DNA of 64,000 nucleotides, from the NCBI GenBank assembly GCA_023428645.1, contig JAEYXD010000232.1:1-64000 (forward strand), in the 5' to 3' direction. Positions 1 to 6,998 of this stretch are shown here, in pieces. This DNA comes from Pseudomonadota bacterium. GTDB lineage: Bacteria; Pseudomonadota; Gammaproteobacteria; Steroidobacterales; Steroidobacteraceae. Within the stretch, counting starts at the first letter, position 1. Each line of letters opens with the position of its first letter. The translations under genes were made by a program, and so were the position numbers. The notes below the pieces were generated by a model that saw only the letters and a program-made list of their open reading frames with translations, made no database searches and was not told the origin of the DNA.

Positions 1-1
1 G

Positions 2-337
2 TTGATGGCATACCACCTGTACGACGCCGCCAGTCGGCAGGCCGCACACGATGCAGAGGTCGGTGTCGTCGAACTCAGCAATCGAGAGCGCCAGTGCCTG
101 GAACTCGTCGCGCAGGGGAAAAGTGACTGGGTCGTCGGCAAACTCCTGAGCATCAGCGAACGAACCGTTCACAACCACATCGAGCGCGCGAAGCGCCGAC
201 TCGGTGTTAGCACTCGCGTTCAGGCGATCGTGCATGCGCTCGCTACCCGCCAGATCAATCTCGGCGACGTGGTGAAGGCGGAGTCGGTGCGAACGCATGC
301 CGGGCCGATCACGAGGCGACATCGCTCCGACGCCTGA
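2..337 (+). CDS. LuxR-type transcriptional regulator, C-terminal part (5' end outside window)
   Basis: The reading frame is open from the first bases of the window, so the gene probably begins upstream; the in-frame TTG/ATG at positions 2-7 need not be the real start. Residues 25-90 form a LuxR-type helix-turn-helix: the SNRERQCLEL entry, the recognition stretch around SISERTVHNHIERAKRRLGV, and the trailing TRVQAIVHALATRQI are typical. Proteins with this C-terminus often carry an autoinducer-binding or other sensory domain in front, but that part is not visible. It should bind DNA as a dimer. Family assignment of the visible part is secure; the ligand and target genes are unknown. Confidence 0.85.
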   Translation: MMAYHLYDAASRQAAHDAEVGVVELSNRERQCLELVAQGKSDWVVGKLLSISERTVHNHIERAKRRLGVSTRVQAIVHALATRQINLGDVVKAESVRTHAGPITRRHRSDA

Positions 338-688
338 GCGGCAACTTGCCGATTCGTCGCGCTCTCGAAGTCTGTTTGTTTCGAGTCGGCGACATACAAG
401 CGCCCTCACTGATCCAATGAGACTCCTTCCCGTCGTGCGTGAAGCGCGTCAACCTCTCCGCACAGGATGTTGTTTCGTCGAGCGTGCTCGCCCAGGGATT
501 TGGAGGCAGCCATGCTGTTCATCTTCACGGCGGAGAATCGCGCATTCTTCGCCCCCACCCTCGCAACGATTCGCCACGCGCTGCATCGAGTGCTCACTGC
601 GAACGATTCGCGTGAGCACGGCCACGGGCGAGCACGCAACGTTCGCCCGAGGCGTTCTTAAACTGTCACATCGAGAAAGGAGACTAGG
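338..688. other. Intergenic region, no gene recognised
   Basis: About 350 bases between the LuxR-type gene and the transposase-like gene. Several short frames are open on both strands, but none has a recognisable domain or a convincing ribosome binding site. The only clear signal is the AAGGAG-type Shine-Dalgarno at the right end, which serves the next gene. Confidence 0.6.
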
Positions 689-1675
689 ATGTCGCGCCCC
701 CCACGCATCCATGTTCCCGGCGGAACTTACTATCTGGTCCAGAGCGGCGGCGCCGGACACATGATCTTCAATTCCCCCGAGGACTACGCATTTCTGGAAC
801 AGCTCGTCCCAGCGGCACTGCGCCGCAATCGCGCGATCGCGTATGCCTATTGCTGGACGCCGGATGCCATTCATCTCGTCGTGCGAGCGGGCGAGACGCC
901 GATCGGACGGATGATGCAGGGACTCACGAGCCGCTACGCGCGGCAGATGCATCGCCGCGACGGCGGCTCCGGCCATTTCTTCAGAACCCGGTATCAGGCA
1001 TCGCTCGTGGATGCGGATGCCTATTTGTTGAAGCTCATCCAGTACGTGCATCACATCCCGGTGTTGAGCGGTCTCGCCGAACATCCCGATGAGTACGCGT
1101 ACTCGAGCCATCGCGCCTATGTCGGCGCGACGGAAACGCCATGGGTCAATACCCGTGCGGTGATGGCGGCGCTTGGCGCGGATGAGGACTCACGCGCGAC
1201 GTATGACGAGATCATCGCCAGCTGCCCGGATATTCGCGATATCGACGTCTTTCGCAATGGCGGCTCGACCGCTTCGCGCATCATTGGCGGGCAGGACTTC
1301 CATGCGGGATTGCCGCGCCACCTGCGCCAGTATCGGAGCAAGATTTCGTTGGAGCAGATCATCGGCGCGGTGACACAGGCGCTCGGCGTGGATCGCGAGC
1401 ACGTCATGTCGAGCTCGCGCCGCCGCGATCTCGCGCTCGCTCGCGCGCTCATCGCGTGGTTTGCGATCGAGCGTCGTGTCGCGACGCTGACGGAGGTGGC
1501 GCGTCGGTTGAATCGCGATCCCTCCACGCTCTCCGTCGCGATCAGTCGTTACAGCGTGTCCCGTCGCGATCTGTTTCGACTGAACTCGTTGCACTACCTC
1601 ACGCCGCTCGGGCCATCGGACTCGCCGGGCGTGGGGCATCTCGACGCGGGCGGATCGCAACACGCGGCCGGATGA
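689..1675 (+). CDS. RAYT-like Y1 transposase-family protein with degenerate HUH motif
   Basis: The 328-residue protein matches the REP-associated tyrosine transposase / IS200-like Y1 family. The N-terminal half (1-145) has the Y1 fold signature: a GGTYYLVQ strand, FFRTRYQASLV, and a YVHHIPVLSGL segment containing the expected catalytic tyrosine (Y119). The metal-binding HUH motif should read His-hydrophobic-His after a PN/PD turn. Here residues 60-62 are Ala-Ile-His, so the first histidine is lost. The C-terminal part (about 215-295) resembles a DnaA domain IV-like helix-turn-helix (SLEQIIGAV, LALARALIAW, RDPSTLSVAI). A strong GAGAAAGGAG site precedes the ATG. No terminal repeats were found, so a domesticated nucleic-acid-binding protein is more likely than an active element. 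Confidence 0.75.
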   Translation: MSRPPRIHVPGGTYYLVQSGGAGHMIFNSPEDYAFLEQLVPAALRRNRAIAYAYCWTPDAIHLVVRAGETPIGRMMQGLTSRYARQMHRRDGGSGHFFRTRYQASLVDADAYLLKLIQYVHHIPVLSGLAEHPDEYAYSSHRAYVGATETPWVNTRAVMAALGADEDSRATYDEIIASCPDIRDIDVFRNGGSTASRIIGGQDFHAGLPRHLRQYRSKISLEQIIGAVTQALGVDREHVMSSSRRRDLALARALIAWFAIERRVATLTEVARRLNRDPSTLSVAISRYSVSRRDLFRLNSLHYLTPLGPSDSPGVGHLDAGGSQHAAG

Positions 1676-2393
1676 ACACAGCGGCAGCAGGTATCCGCCA
1701 GACACGCAGCACGAGGTTGTAGAGATACGGGAGCTGGAGGCGGGGCCGCGAGCAGGTCTGCGTCTCCAGCTTGCCTGTTCAAGGCCTCGTGCTGCCGTGA
1801 CGTGTCGTCGTTGAAAAAGTGCGGTCGGCGGTCGGCCAGATCGCGCCACGTTCCCGACTCCTTCCCCAATGGGCCGGAGCCGACCCTCACGATTTCGCCG
1901 GAGCGCAGGGCAACGCTGTTGCCAAAGGGGCATGAGCGATGCGTTACGCGTTCCTCGCATAACGCGCGCAACCAGCGAGATCGAAGAGGGTCCCGCGGGA
2001 TATTCCCGCGGTGGCCCCCCCGATAGTGTGCGAACACCAACCACCGACCGCGACCCACACGATCGGAATATTCCGGCCTGTGACGTGCGTCAGTGGGGAT
2101 TAGATAACGTCGCCACGGCTGCCGCGTCCAGTGCTGCGTCTAGCTTGTCGGCCGCGCGAGTTGCGCGTTCGTCGCCGTCATGCGCGGAACTCAAAGAAAA
2201 CCTTGCACTTGGCTGCGGCGAGCATCGACCAACGCGATGCATTCCTGGCGGCGACGAGCGGTGTGACAGAGGGAGATTGTTGCTTTGCCCGGCCGCGGGC
2301 GGGGCGCGCTGCATGCGGCCGGAGCGACTGGCGCTCGGCATCTCCGGACTCGTCGGATGCGCGCGGGACACTCAGCCCTGCCGGTGTCGTTCA
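1676..2393. other. Intergenic region of about 720 bases, one strong hairpin
   Basis: No credible gene is seen between the RAYT-like gene and the minus-strand regulator. Long overlapping frames exist on both strands, but their arginine/serine-rich products are typical of non-coding frames in high-GC DNA. The only distinct structure is the perfect hairpin at 1993-2011, listed separately. Confidence 0.55.
1993..2011. repeat. Perfect inverted repeat (8-bp arms, 3-base loop)
   Basis: CCGCGGGA-TAT-TCCCGCGG forms a short, very GC-rich hairpin in the gene-poor stretch downstream of the RAYT-like gene. It could be a transcription terminator stem (no T-tract follows, so Rho-independent function is weak) or a REP-like imperfect palindrome of the sort RAYT proteins act on. 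No second copy was noticed in the window. Confidence 0.5.
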
Positions 2394-2795
2394 CTACGAT
2401 CGCGAGTCGCCGCCGAACGAATGCCGCAACCGTACGTACGCGCGCGTCAGGTCTTCGAACACGGCGTGCTCGGATTTCCCGAGTCTTGCCGCAATCTGGG
2501 GGCACGTCATGCCTCCCAAGTGTGACAACAGCACTTCGAGCTGATTCGCTGGCAGTTCCTGGAGCGCAAGGTGAGCGGCCGCTTCCGACTCGGCCGTCGG
2601 TCGCACGAGCATCCTCGCGGCCGTTGCCAAGCGTGCTTGCACTGCTTCGATCGATTGCTGGCGGTTCGCCTCGTTCAGCAGCGCGAAGATCTCGTTCGCG
2701 AGCTGGTCGACGGTGGTGGTTCCATTGATTGGCTGAGAGGTGCCCGACCGTGGAGTCGAGTCGTTGTGTCGCGTCTTCAATCGTTCTGGCTCCAT
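2394..2795 (-). CDS. Small regulator with sigma-70 region 4-like helix-turn-helix
   Basis: The 133-residue product has an uncharacterised N-terminus and a C-terminal half (about 75-128) that reads like sigma-70 region 4: LQELPANQLEVLLSHLGGMT, then CPQIAARLGKSEHAVFEDL and an arginine-rich end. It lacks a region 2, so it cannot be a complete sigma factor; it may be a stand-alone DNA-binding regulator or an anti-/co-sigma partner. Its promoter region contains a perfect 22-bp palindrome (2824-2845) whose TGTAG half-sites recur before the neighbouring XRE gene. The function is unknown, but the domain reading is fairly secure. Confidence 0.65.
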   Translation of the reverse strand: MEPERLKTRHNDSTPRSGTSQPINGTTTVDQLANEIFALLNEANRQQSIEAVQARLATAARMLVRPTAESEAAAHLALQELPANQLEVLLSHLGGMTCPQIAARLGKSEHAVFEDLTRAYVRLRHSFGGDSRS

Positions 2796-2823
2796 GTCGA
2801 GTGCGTTTCCGGTCCGCGTCCCT

Positions 2824-2845
2824 ATGTAGCACTATAGTGCTACAT
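2824..2845. promoter_or_regulatory. 22-bp perfect palindrome, candidate operator
   Basis: ATGTAGCACTA is followed directly by its exact reverse complement TAGTGCTACAT. It lies 29 bases upstream of the minus-strand sigma-r4-like start codon, where a repressor would overlap the promoter. The outer TGTAG/CTACA half-sites match repeats upstream of the XRE regulator (3627-3686) and a single TGTAGT at 2959. Confidence 0.65.
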
Positions 2846-3031
2846 CGGATAAATCTCCAGTTGCGAATCGAAGCGCTGGATGAGCGGCGAGATCGCTACT
2901 GCTGCGTGCATCCAAATGCGGCGCTCATACGTGTAAGGACTTTGAATGGCATTTCCAATGTAGTATAAAAGAGCTGCATCCAAGGAAGGCGTGTATCGGA
3001 TACACGAAGCGGCAAAGGCGGAGGACCTGAC

Positions 3032-3313
3032 GTGGAGCACGGCAATTCAGATCGCACGGAATTCATCGACTTTCGCAGCCTGGTCAAGGATTGTGCGCAG
3101 GAACCGGAGTTCGTCGAATACTTCAATCGTGCCTGCGGCGCCCGCTTGCGAGCGCCGATCACGCTGTTGCTGGACGGGAGTTGGGCGGATCAGGCGTCGG
3201 ACGACGAGCAGCTCGCGATCGGGTGCTTCATCGTGTTCGTGCATCAGAACATCTGGATGCGGCTGAAAACGATTGCCGAGCGCAGCGGCCTGCGGCTCAA
3301 TCTGGAAACGTAG
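3032..3313 (+). CDS. Hypothetical protein, 93 aa
   Basis: Not recognised. The frame starts with GTG and has a good GGAGG Shine-Dalgarno eight bases upstream, which supports translation. The product is acidic, with an evenly mixed composition unlike shadow frames: a central FVEYFNRACGARLRAPITLL stretch, an acidic DDEQLAIG patch, and a hydrophobic IVFVHQNIWMRL helix. There is no signal peptide or membrane segment. A TGTAGT half-site plus TATAAAA lies at 2959-2970, just upstream, so it may be controlled together with the two flanking regulators. Confidence 0.55.
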   Translation: MEHGNSDRTEFIDFRSLVKDCAQEPEFVEYFNRACGARLRAPITLLLDGSWADQASDDEQLAIGCFIVFVHQNIWMRLKTIAERSGLRLNLET

Positions 3314-3395
3314 TTCAGCTTCGATGCACGTGCGGGCTGCGCGGCTCGTCGAAGAACGAATGCCGGAGCGGGATCATCTGGGATGGCGCGAGCGC

Positions 3396-3617
3396 TTACT
3401 CGGCCTCCTTGATGACTTCCCACATGCGCGTGCGAAGCGCCACGCAGATTCGCTCCAATGTCTCGAGGCGGATGTTCTTCAAGCCGCGTTCGATCGCCGA
3501 GTAATAGGTCCGATGCATCTCTACGAGCTCGGCGAAGTCTTCCTGACTGATCTTCTGTGCTTCACGCCGCCTTCTCAAGGCGGCGCCGATACGCGCGGGT
3601 AGGGCGTTGCGTTTCAT
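3396..3617 (-). CDS. XRE-family transcriptional regulator, 73 aa
   Basis: A single helix-turn-helix 3 (Cro/C1-type) domain fills the protein: IGAALRRRREAQKISQEDFA, then LVEMHRTYYSAIERG, then a C-terminal LETLERICVAL helix. It is the minimal size of plasmid-, phage- or restriction-modification-type controllers and usually acts as a dimer on short palindromes. Its own upstream region carries four CTACA repeats (3627-3686) and the 15-bp palindrome TATTGCAGTGCAATA (3632-3646), so autoregulation is likely. No partner toxin or restriction enzyme is adjacent. Confidence 0.88.
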   Translation of the reverse strand: MKRNALPARIGAALRRRREAQKISQEDFAELVEMHRTYYSAIERGLKNIRLETLERICVALRTRMWEVIKEAE

Positions 3618-3626
3618 GTCGCAACC

Positions 3627-3686
3627 CTACATATTGCAGTGCAATAGAACTACAGACTCATAGCTCTACAGCATTAACGTACTACA
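3627..3686. promoter_or_regulatory. Cluster of four CTACA (TGTAG) repeats plus a 15-bp palindrome
   Basis: CTACA begins at 3627, 3650, 3666 and 3682, giving spacings of 23, 16 and 16 bases. On the strand of the XRE gene they read TGTAG and sit in its promoter. The palindrome TATTGCAGTGCAATA lies at 3632-3646 between the first two copies. The same half-site forms the ends of the palindrome at 2824-2845. Confidence 0.5.
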
Positions 3687-3732
3687 ACCGTCCCTGCCGT
3701 ATCGTCAGCTCCTTTGAGATCTCCCGTTTTGC

Positions 3733-4356
3733 TCAAGTCCGTGGCGCGACCGAGGGTGCGTCGTAGGCCAACGCGCGCTGGCGTCGTCCGTAGGCGATCA
3801 AAAACGCCTTCGCGAAACGAAATTCACGCTCGACCGTCGCGCGCGAGATGCCGTAGAGCTCGCTGATCTCCACGTCGTCCACGCCGGCGAAATATCGCAA
3901 CTCCAGCAGCGCGGCCGCCCGCGGCGCCCGATGGGTCAGCTCGTCCAACGCGGCGTCGATATCGAGCACGTCGAGCGGGGCCGGGGAGGGCGACAGAGAA
4001 TAGGGAGTCGTCGTCGCTTCCGACTCGACGTCGTCTTGAGTCGCGCTACGCTTCAAGCGCTTACGCTCTCGGGCGTGGTCGACGAGCACGCGTCGCATGG
4101 TTTGCGCCACCAAGCGGAACAGGTGCAGGGCGTCCTTCAACTGAACGTCCGAGTGCGATAGGCGCAACACGGCTTCATTGACGACCGCGGTGGGCTGCAA
4201 GGTATGTCCACCCCGCTCGCCGCGCATGAAATAGCGAGCGAGTCGGCGCAAGTCAGCGTAGACGGCTGGCGTGATCTGCGCGAACACACAGGAGGAGGTC
4301 TGCGCCTGCTCGGGCGCCCGCGCGATCGACTTCGCGATTTCCGAGGCGATGTTCAT
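3733..4356 (-). CDS. ECF-family RNA polymerase sigma factor
   Basis: The product (about 207 aa) matches the Sigma70_ECF type. Region 2 covers VYADLRRLARYFMRGERGGH, LQPTAVVNEAVLRL and HLFRLVAQTMRRVLVDHAR; region 4 covers LDELTHRAPRAAALLELRYFAG, then VEISELYGISRATVEREFRFAKAFL. The start at ATG 4356 (MNIASEIAK) is preferred over an upstream ATG at 4395 because GGAG sits five bases before it. No anti-sigma factor gene is adjacent. It is divergent from the lasso-cyclase-like gene, but whether it controls that gene is not shown by the sequence. Confidence 0.88.
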   Translation of the reverse strand: MNIASEIAKSIARAPEQAQTSSCVFAQITPAVYADLRRLARYFMRGERGGHTLQPTAVVNEAVLRLSHSDVQLKDALHLFRLVAQTMRRVLVDHARERKRLKRSATQDDVESEATTTPYSLSPSPAPLDVLDIDAALDELTHRAPRAAALLELRYFAGVDDVEISELYGISRATVEREFRFAKAFLIAYGRRQRALAYDAPSVAPRT

Positions 4357-4998
4357 CGAATCTCCGCGTGCGATTTCTGGGCGAAGCGCGGCCACGCCGC
4401 TGCATCAACCATAATCCAGGACTGTCATCCTACCTTAGGGTGCATCGTTATAGTACTGCATACGTATACGAGGAAATGCGCTGTTGAGAGGTCTACCGCG
4501 AGAGCCGGCGGCGCCCAGGTACGTGAGGCGATGATCCGAGCCTTTTGTGTCGGGAAAACAGGGTCGCTGGCGGATAGGCCGATAGGCGGATTTGCATTGC
4601 GTCATCGGGCTGCTCGGCGACAGCGAAGGGCCCGCGTTCGACGGTCTGTCGCAAGATTCACTGCGACGGCAGGGTGGGCAAGCGAGAGGCAGGCATGCCG
4701 AAGAAGCACGTCTGCGCAGCTCCTCTCGCTTGCCCGTGGGAATCGTGATCCTTGACCCGCTCGCGACCTGAAGTCCGGACATCGCGCCCGGCGAAAAATC
4801 CTCCAACACTGTCACTCCTGTCGTCGTCGCCCGCGCAAGTGCCAAGTCACGCGAGAAACGCCGCGCGGGCGTGCGCACGATGAATCACGGCATTCGATGC
4901 TGCCGGCCCAGATTGAATCCATGAAGCGAACGGCGCAGCGTGCCCCTGCAGGATCGACGCTATGTAGGCACGCGACGGTTCACGGAGGCGTCCGACGA
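4357..4998. other. Intergenic region of about 640 bases between the sigma factor and the cyclase-like gene
   Basis: No convincing gene. One plus-strand frame (4586-4924) gives protein-like text (LLGDSEGPAFDGLSQDSL, then GEKSSNTVTPVVVARASAK) but is interrupted by TGA at 4769 and has no good start, so it could be a decayed gene. No lasso precursor (a leader with threonine at the penultimate position followed by a Gly-initiated core) could be made out. A GGAGG at 4984-4988 belongs to the next gene. Confidence 0.5.
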
Positions 4999-6924
4999 AT
5001 GTTTCGCTACATCGTGGTGACGTGGTGTGCGGAGAACGATGAGCAGGAGCACGCCGCTCAGTTCGTCGCCTCCCGATTGAAAGCGGCGCAGTGGATCGAG
5101 CCGCTCAGCGCGCCCGGAATCCGGACGTTCGAAATGCGCGGTCAAAGCGGCTTGGCCACGCAGACGTTGCCCGGCGCGGCTGGGGTTGTCATCGGCAAGA
5201 CCTTCGAACGCCTGTCCGATCCCTTCGACGACATGCCAGCAGCACAGTGGACCGCGACCGCGTTCGAGGCGGAAGCGATTCTCGCCAGTCGCGGCCGATG
5301 GCTCGTCGAGCGCTGTTGGGGCAACTACGTCGCCGTCCTGAGATCGTCCAGATCGGGACGCTTATGGGTCATCAAGGACCCGGCCGGCAGCCTGCCTTGC
5401 TGCGTCACTCGCTTTCGCGGGGCGACGCTGATCTTCTCGTTCGTCGATGATCTCGTGCGCCTCGGCTTGCGCAGCTTCGCTGTCGATCGGGAGGCTCTGC
5501 GAGCGCGGCTCCAGGGAGCGGAATTCGAGCGATCGCTCTTGCAGGATATCGATCAGATCGGACGCGGTGAGTGTGCCGAGATCGATCCAGCGACGGGCGA
5601 TCTCCGCATGCGAGACCTTCTGTGGCGCCCGCAATCATTCTCCCGCGCGGAACGCGCGTTCGGTGATCCCGACGCAGCCGCGCGAGCGCTGAATGCGAGC
5701 GTTCGCATGAGCACTCAAACACTGGCGGCCCAGGATGCCTCCGTCGTTCAGCGGCTTTCAGGCGGTTGGGGCTCCGCGATCATCGCGAGCTGTTTGAGCG
5801 ATGCGCCCAACCGGCCGCGGATCTGCGGCTACACGTGCTTCGACCCCGAGGCGCCGGCGGATGAGCGACAGGCGGCACGCGCGCTCGCGGCTCGGCTGAA
5901 CTTCGAGCACCTTCAGATCGGTGTGCCGGCGCGGGACATTCAACTGCGTCGCGCGCTGCACATGCCGTTTCAGGTCGAGCCCGTTTCCGTGCCGAGCTAC
6001 ACGTTGCGCAGTACGATCGAGCAGGCGATCGCGAGCGAGAGGGACGCCTCGCTCGTGTTCGATGGTAGCGGAGCAAGCGCCTGCTTCGGCGCCGGCGCCG
6101 AGCAGTACGCTGCCACGGAGTACGTGCGTCTCCACGGGCTTCGCCCCGAGGTGCTGCGCATCGCTGCACGCGTTGCTCTACACACTCACCAGTCTACGTG
6201 GAGCGTTCTACGCCGAGCGCTGACGACCGCGCTCACGGGAAGTGTCATGGATGCTCCGCCCGTCAGATCACGGCCAGCCTCACGGCTCGTCGATCGCGCC
6301 GCCATTGGTGCCTTCTCGACGAGCGGCTCGGGTGCTCATCCCTGGTTCGCTGCAGCCGCCCCAGCCGCCTCTTCGTTGCTGCAGCGGCTCGGAGCGCTGC
6401 TGAAATCGCCGACGTTCTACGACGCCTCGCCCCGCGTCGATACGCCCGAGGTCGTCGCGCCGTTCTACTCGCAGCCTGTCGTCGAAACGCTGCTCCGCAT
6501 CCCGCTGCATCAACTCTTCGACGCAGGTCGTGGCAGCGGCCTAGCTCGTCGCGCATTTGCCAAGGAAGTCCCCGGGTCGCTCGCCTCGCGGCCGTCAAAG
6601 ACGCTGGCGCCGCATCTGAACGCACGGCTCGTCAGTCTCAATCGCGCGCTGTTGCGCGAAGTTCTCCTGGAGGGATCGCTCATGCGTGAGCGGCTGCTCG
6701 ACCGCGCGGCGCTGGAGAACGCGCTCGCGGACGACGCGCCGAACGATGACGACTCGGCTGACGACATCATGCGTCTCTTCGACTTCGAGATGTGGCTGCA
6801 CGCATGGACGTCGATTCATCGGGACGTGGCGCAGTCTGGAAGCGCACCTGTTTTGGAAGCAGGAGGTCGCGAGTTCGAATCTCGCCGTCCCGACCACCCT
6901 AAAAAAGACCTGCGATGTGCATGA
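4999..6924 (+). CDS. Asparagine synthetase-related protein, lasso-cyclase-like, frame continues through a tRNA gene
   Basis: The ATG at 4999 (MFRYIVVTW) has GGAGG ten bases upstream and is preferred over the ATG at 4897. The N-terminal domain resembles the glutaminase-like half of lasso peptide macrolactam synthetases, without an active-site Cys2 but with WGNYVAVL and VIKDPAGSLPCC. The C-terminal domain has the ATP-pyrophosphatase position, but the motif is SGGWGSA instead of SGGxDSS, losing the aspartate. The expected domain end is near FEMWLHAW; the frame then reads into tRNA-Pro (VAQSGSAPVLEAGG...) and stops after it. No B1/B2 protein or precursor is adjacent, so this is an orphan, possibly inactive or repurposed, cyclase homologue. 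Confidence 0.72.
   Translation: MFRYIVVTWCAENDEQEHAAQFVASRLKAAQWIEPLSAPGIRTFEMRGQSGLATQTLPGAAGVVIGKTFERLSDPFDDMPAAQWTATAFEAEAILASRGRWLVERCWGNYVAVLRSSRSGRLWVIKDPAGSLPCCVTRFRGATLIFSFVDDLVRLGLRSFAVDREALRARLQGAEFERSLLQDIDQIGRGECAEIDPATGDLRMRDLLWRPQSFSRAERAFGDPDAAARALNASVRMSTQTLAAQDASVVQRLSGGWGSAIIASCLSDAPNRPRICGYTCFDPEAPADERQAARALAARLNFEHLQIGVPARDIQLRRALHMPFQVEPVSVPSYTLRSTIEQAIASERDASLVFDGSGASACFGAGAEQYAATEYVRLHGLRPEVLRIAARVALHTHQSTWSVLRRALTTALTGSVMDAPPVRSRPASRLVDRAAIGAFSTSGSGAHPWFAAAAPAASSLLQRLGALLKSPTFYDASPRVDTPEVVAPFYSQPVVETLLRIPLHQLFDAGRGSGLARRAFAKEVPGSLASRPSKTLAPHLNARLVSLNRALLREVLLEGSLMRERLLDRAALENALADDAPNDDDSADDIMRLFDFEMWLHAWTSIHRDVAQSGSAPVLEAGGREFESRRPDHPKKDLRCA
6820..6896 (+). tRNA. tRNA-Pro (anticodon UGG)
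   Basis: A full 77-base cloverleaf is visible. The acceptor arms CGGGACG/CGTCCCG pair perfectly, the D arm is GCGC...GCGC, the anticodon arm CCTGT-TTTGGAA-GCAGG has TGG as anticodon, the T arm is GCGAG-TTCGAAT-CTCGC, and the ACCA end is encoded. The unusual C1-G72 pair fits bacterial tRNA-Pro. The gene lies entirely inside the open frame of the upstream cyclase-like gene, in the same orientation. Confidence 0.95.
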
Positions 6925-6936
6925 CGATCGCAGGTC
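6901..6936 (-). terminator. Rho-independent terminator of the proline operon
   Basis: GACCTGCGAT (6907-6916) pairs with ATCGCAGGTC (6927-6936) across a ten-base loop. On the minus strand the stem is followed by six T residues (6906-6901), ideal for ending transcripts from the proline-catabolism genes. The same stem also lies just after the tRNA on the plus strand, without a T-tract there. Confidence 0.8.
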
Positions 6937-6998
6937 AACGGGGGTCCCGAGCCGCGGGTAGTGACCCGGCGGTGAATTAGAAGCAGCGACCTGCCAGG

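Noticed and set aside
689..1675. An intact insertion sequence
   Set aside because: No terminal palindromes or flanking repeats were found, and the HUH motif is incomplete.
4435..4878. A 147-codon minus-strand open frame with GTG start between the sigma factor and the cyclase-like gene
   Set aside because: Arg/Ser/Pro-rich with no domain, no ribosome binding site and a typical shadow composition; not strong enough to call a RiPP precursor or gene.
4586..4924. Protein-like plus-strand reading frame upstream of the cyclase-like gene
   Set aside because: Interrupted by TGA at 4769 and lacking a credible start; could be a decayed gene, but no family was recognised.
3733..6924. A complete lasso peptide cluster
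   Set aside because: Only a cyclase-like gene is present; no precursor, leader-binding protein or leader peptidase homologue found, and the ATP loop is altered.
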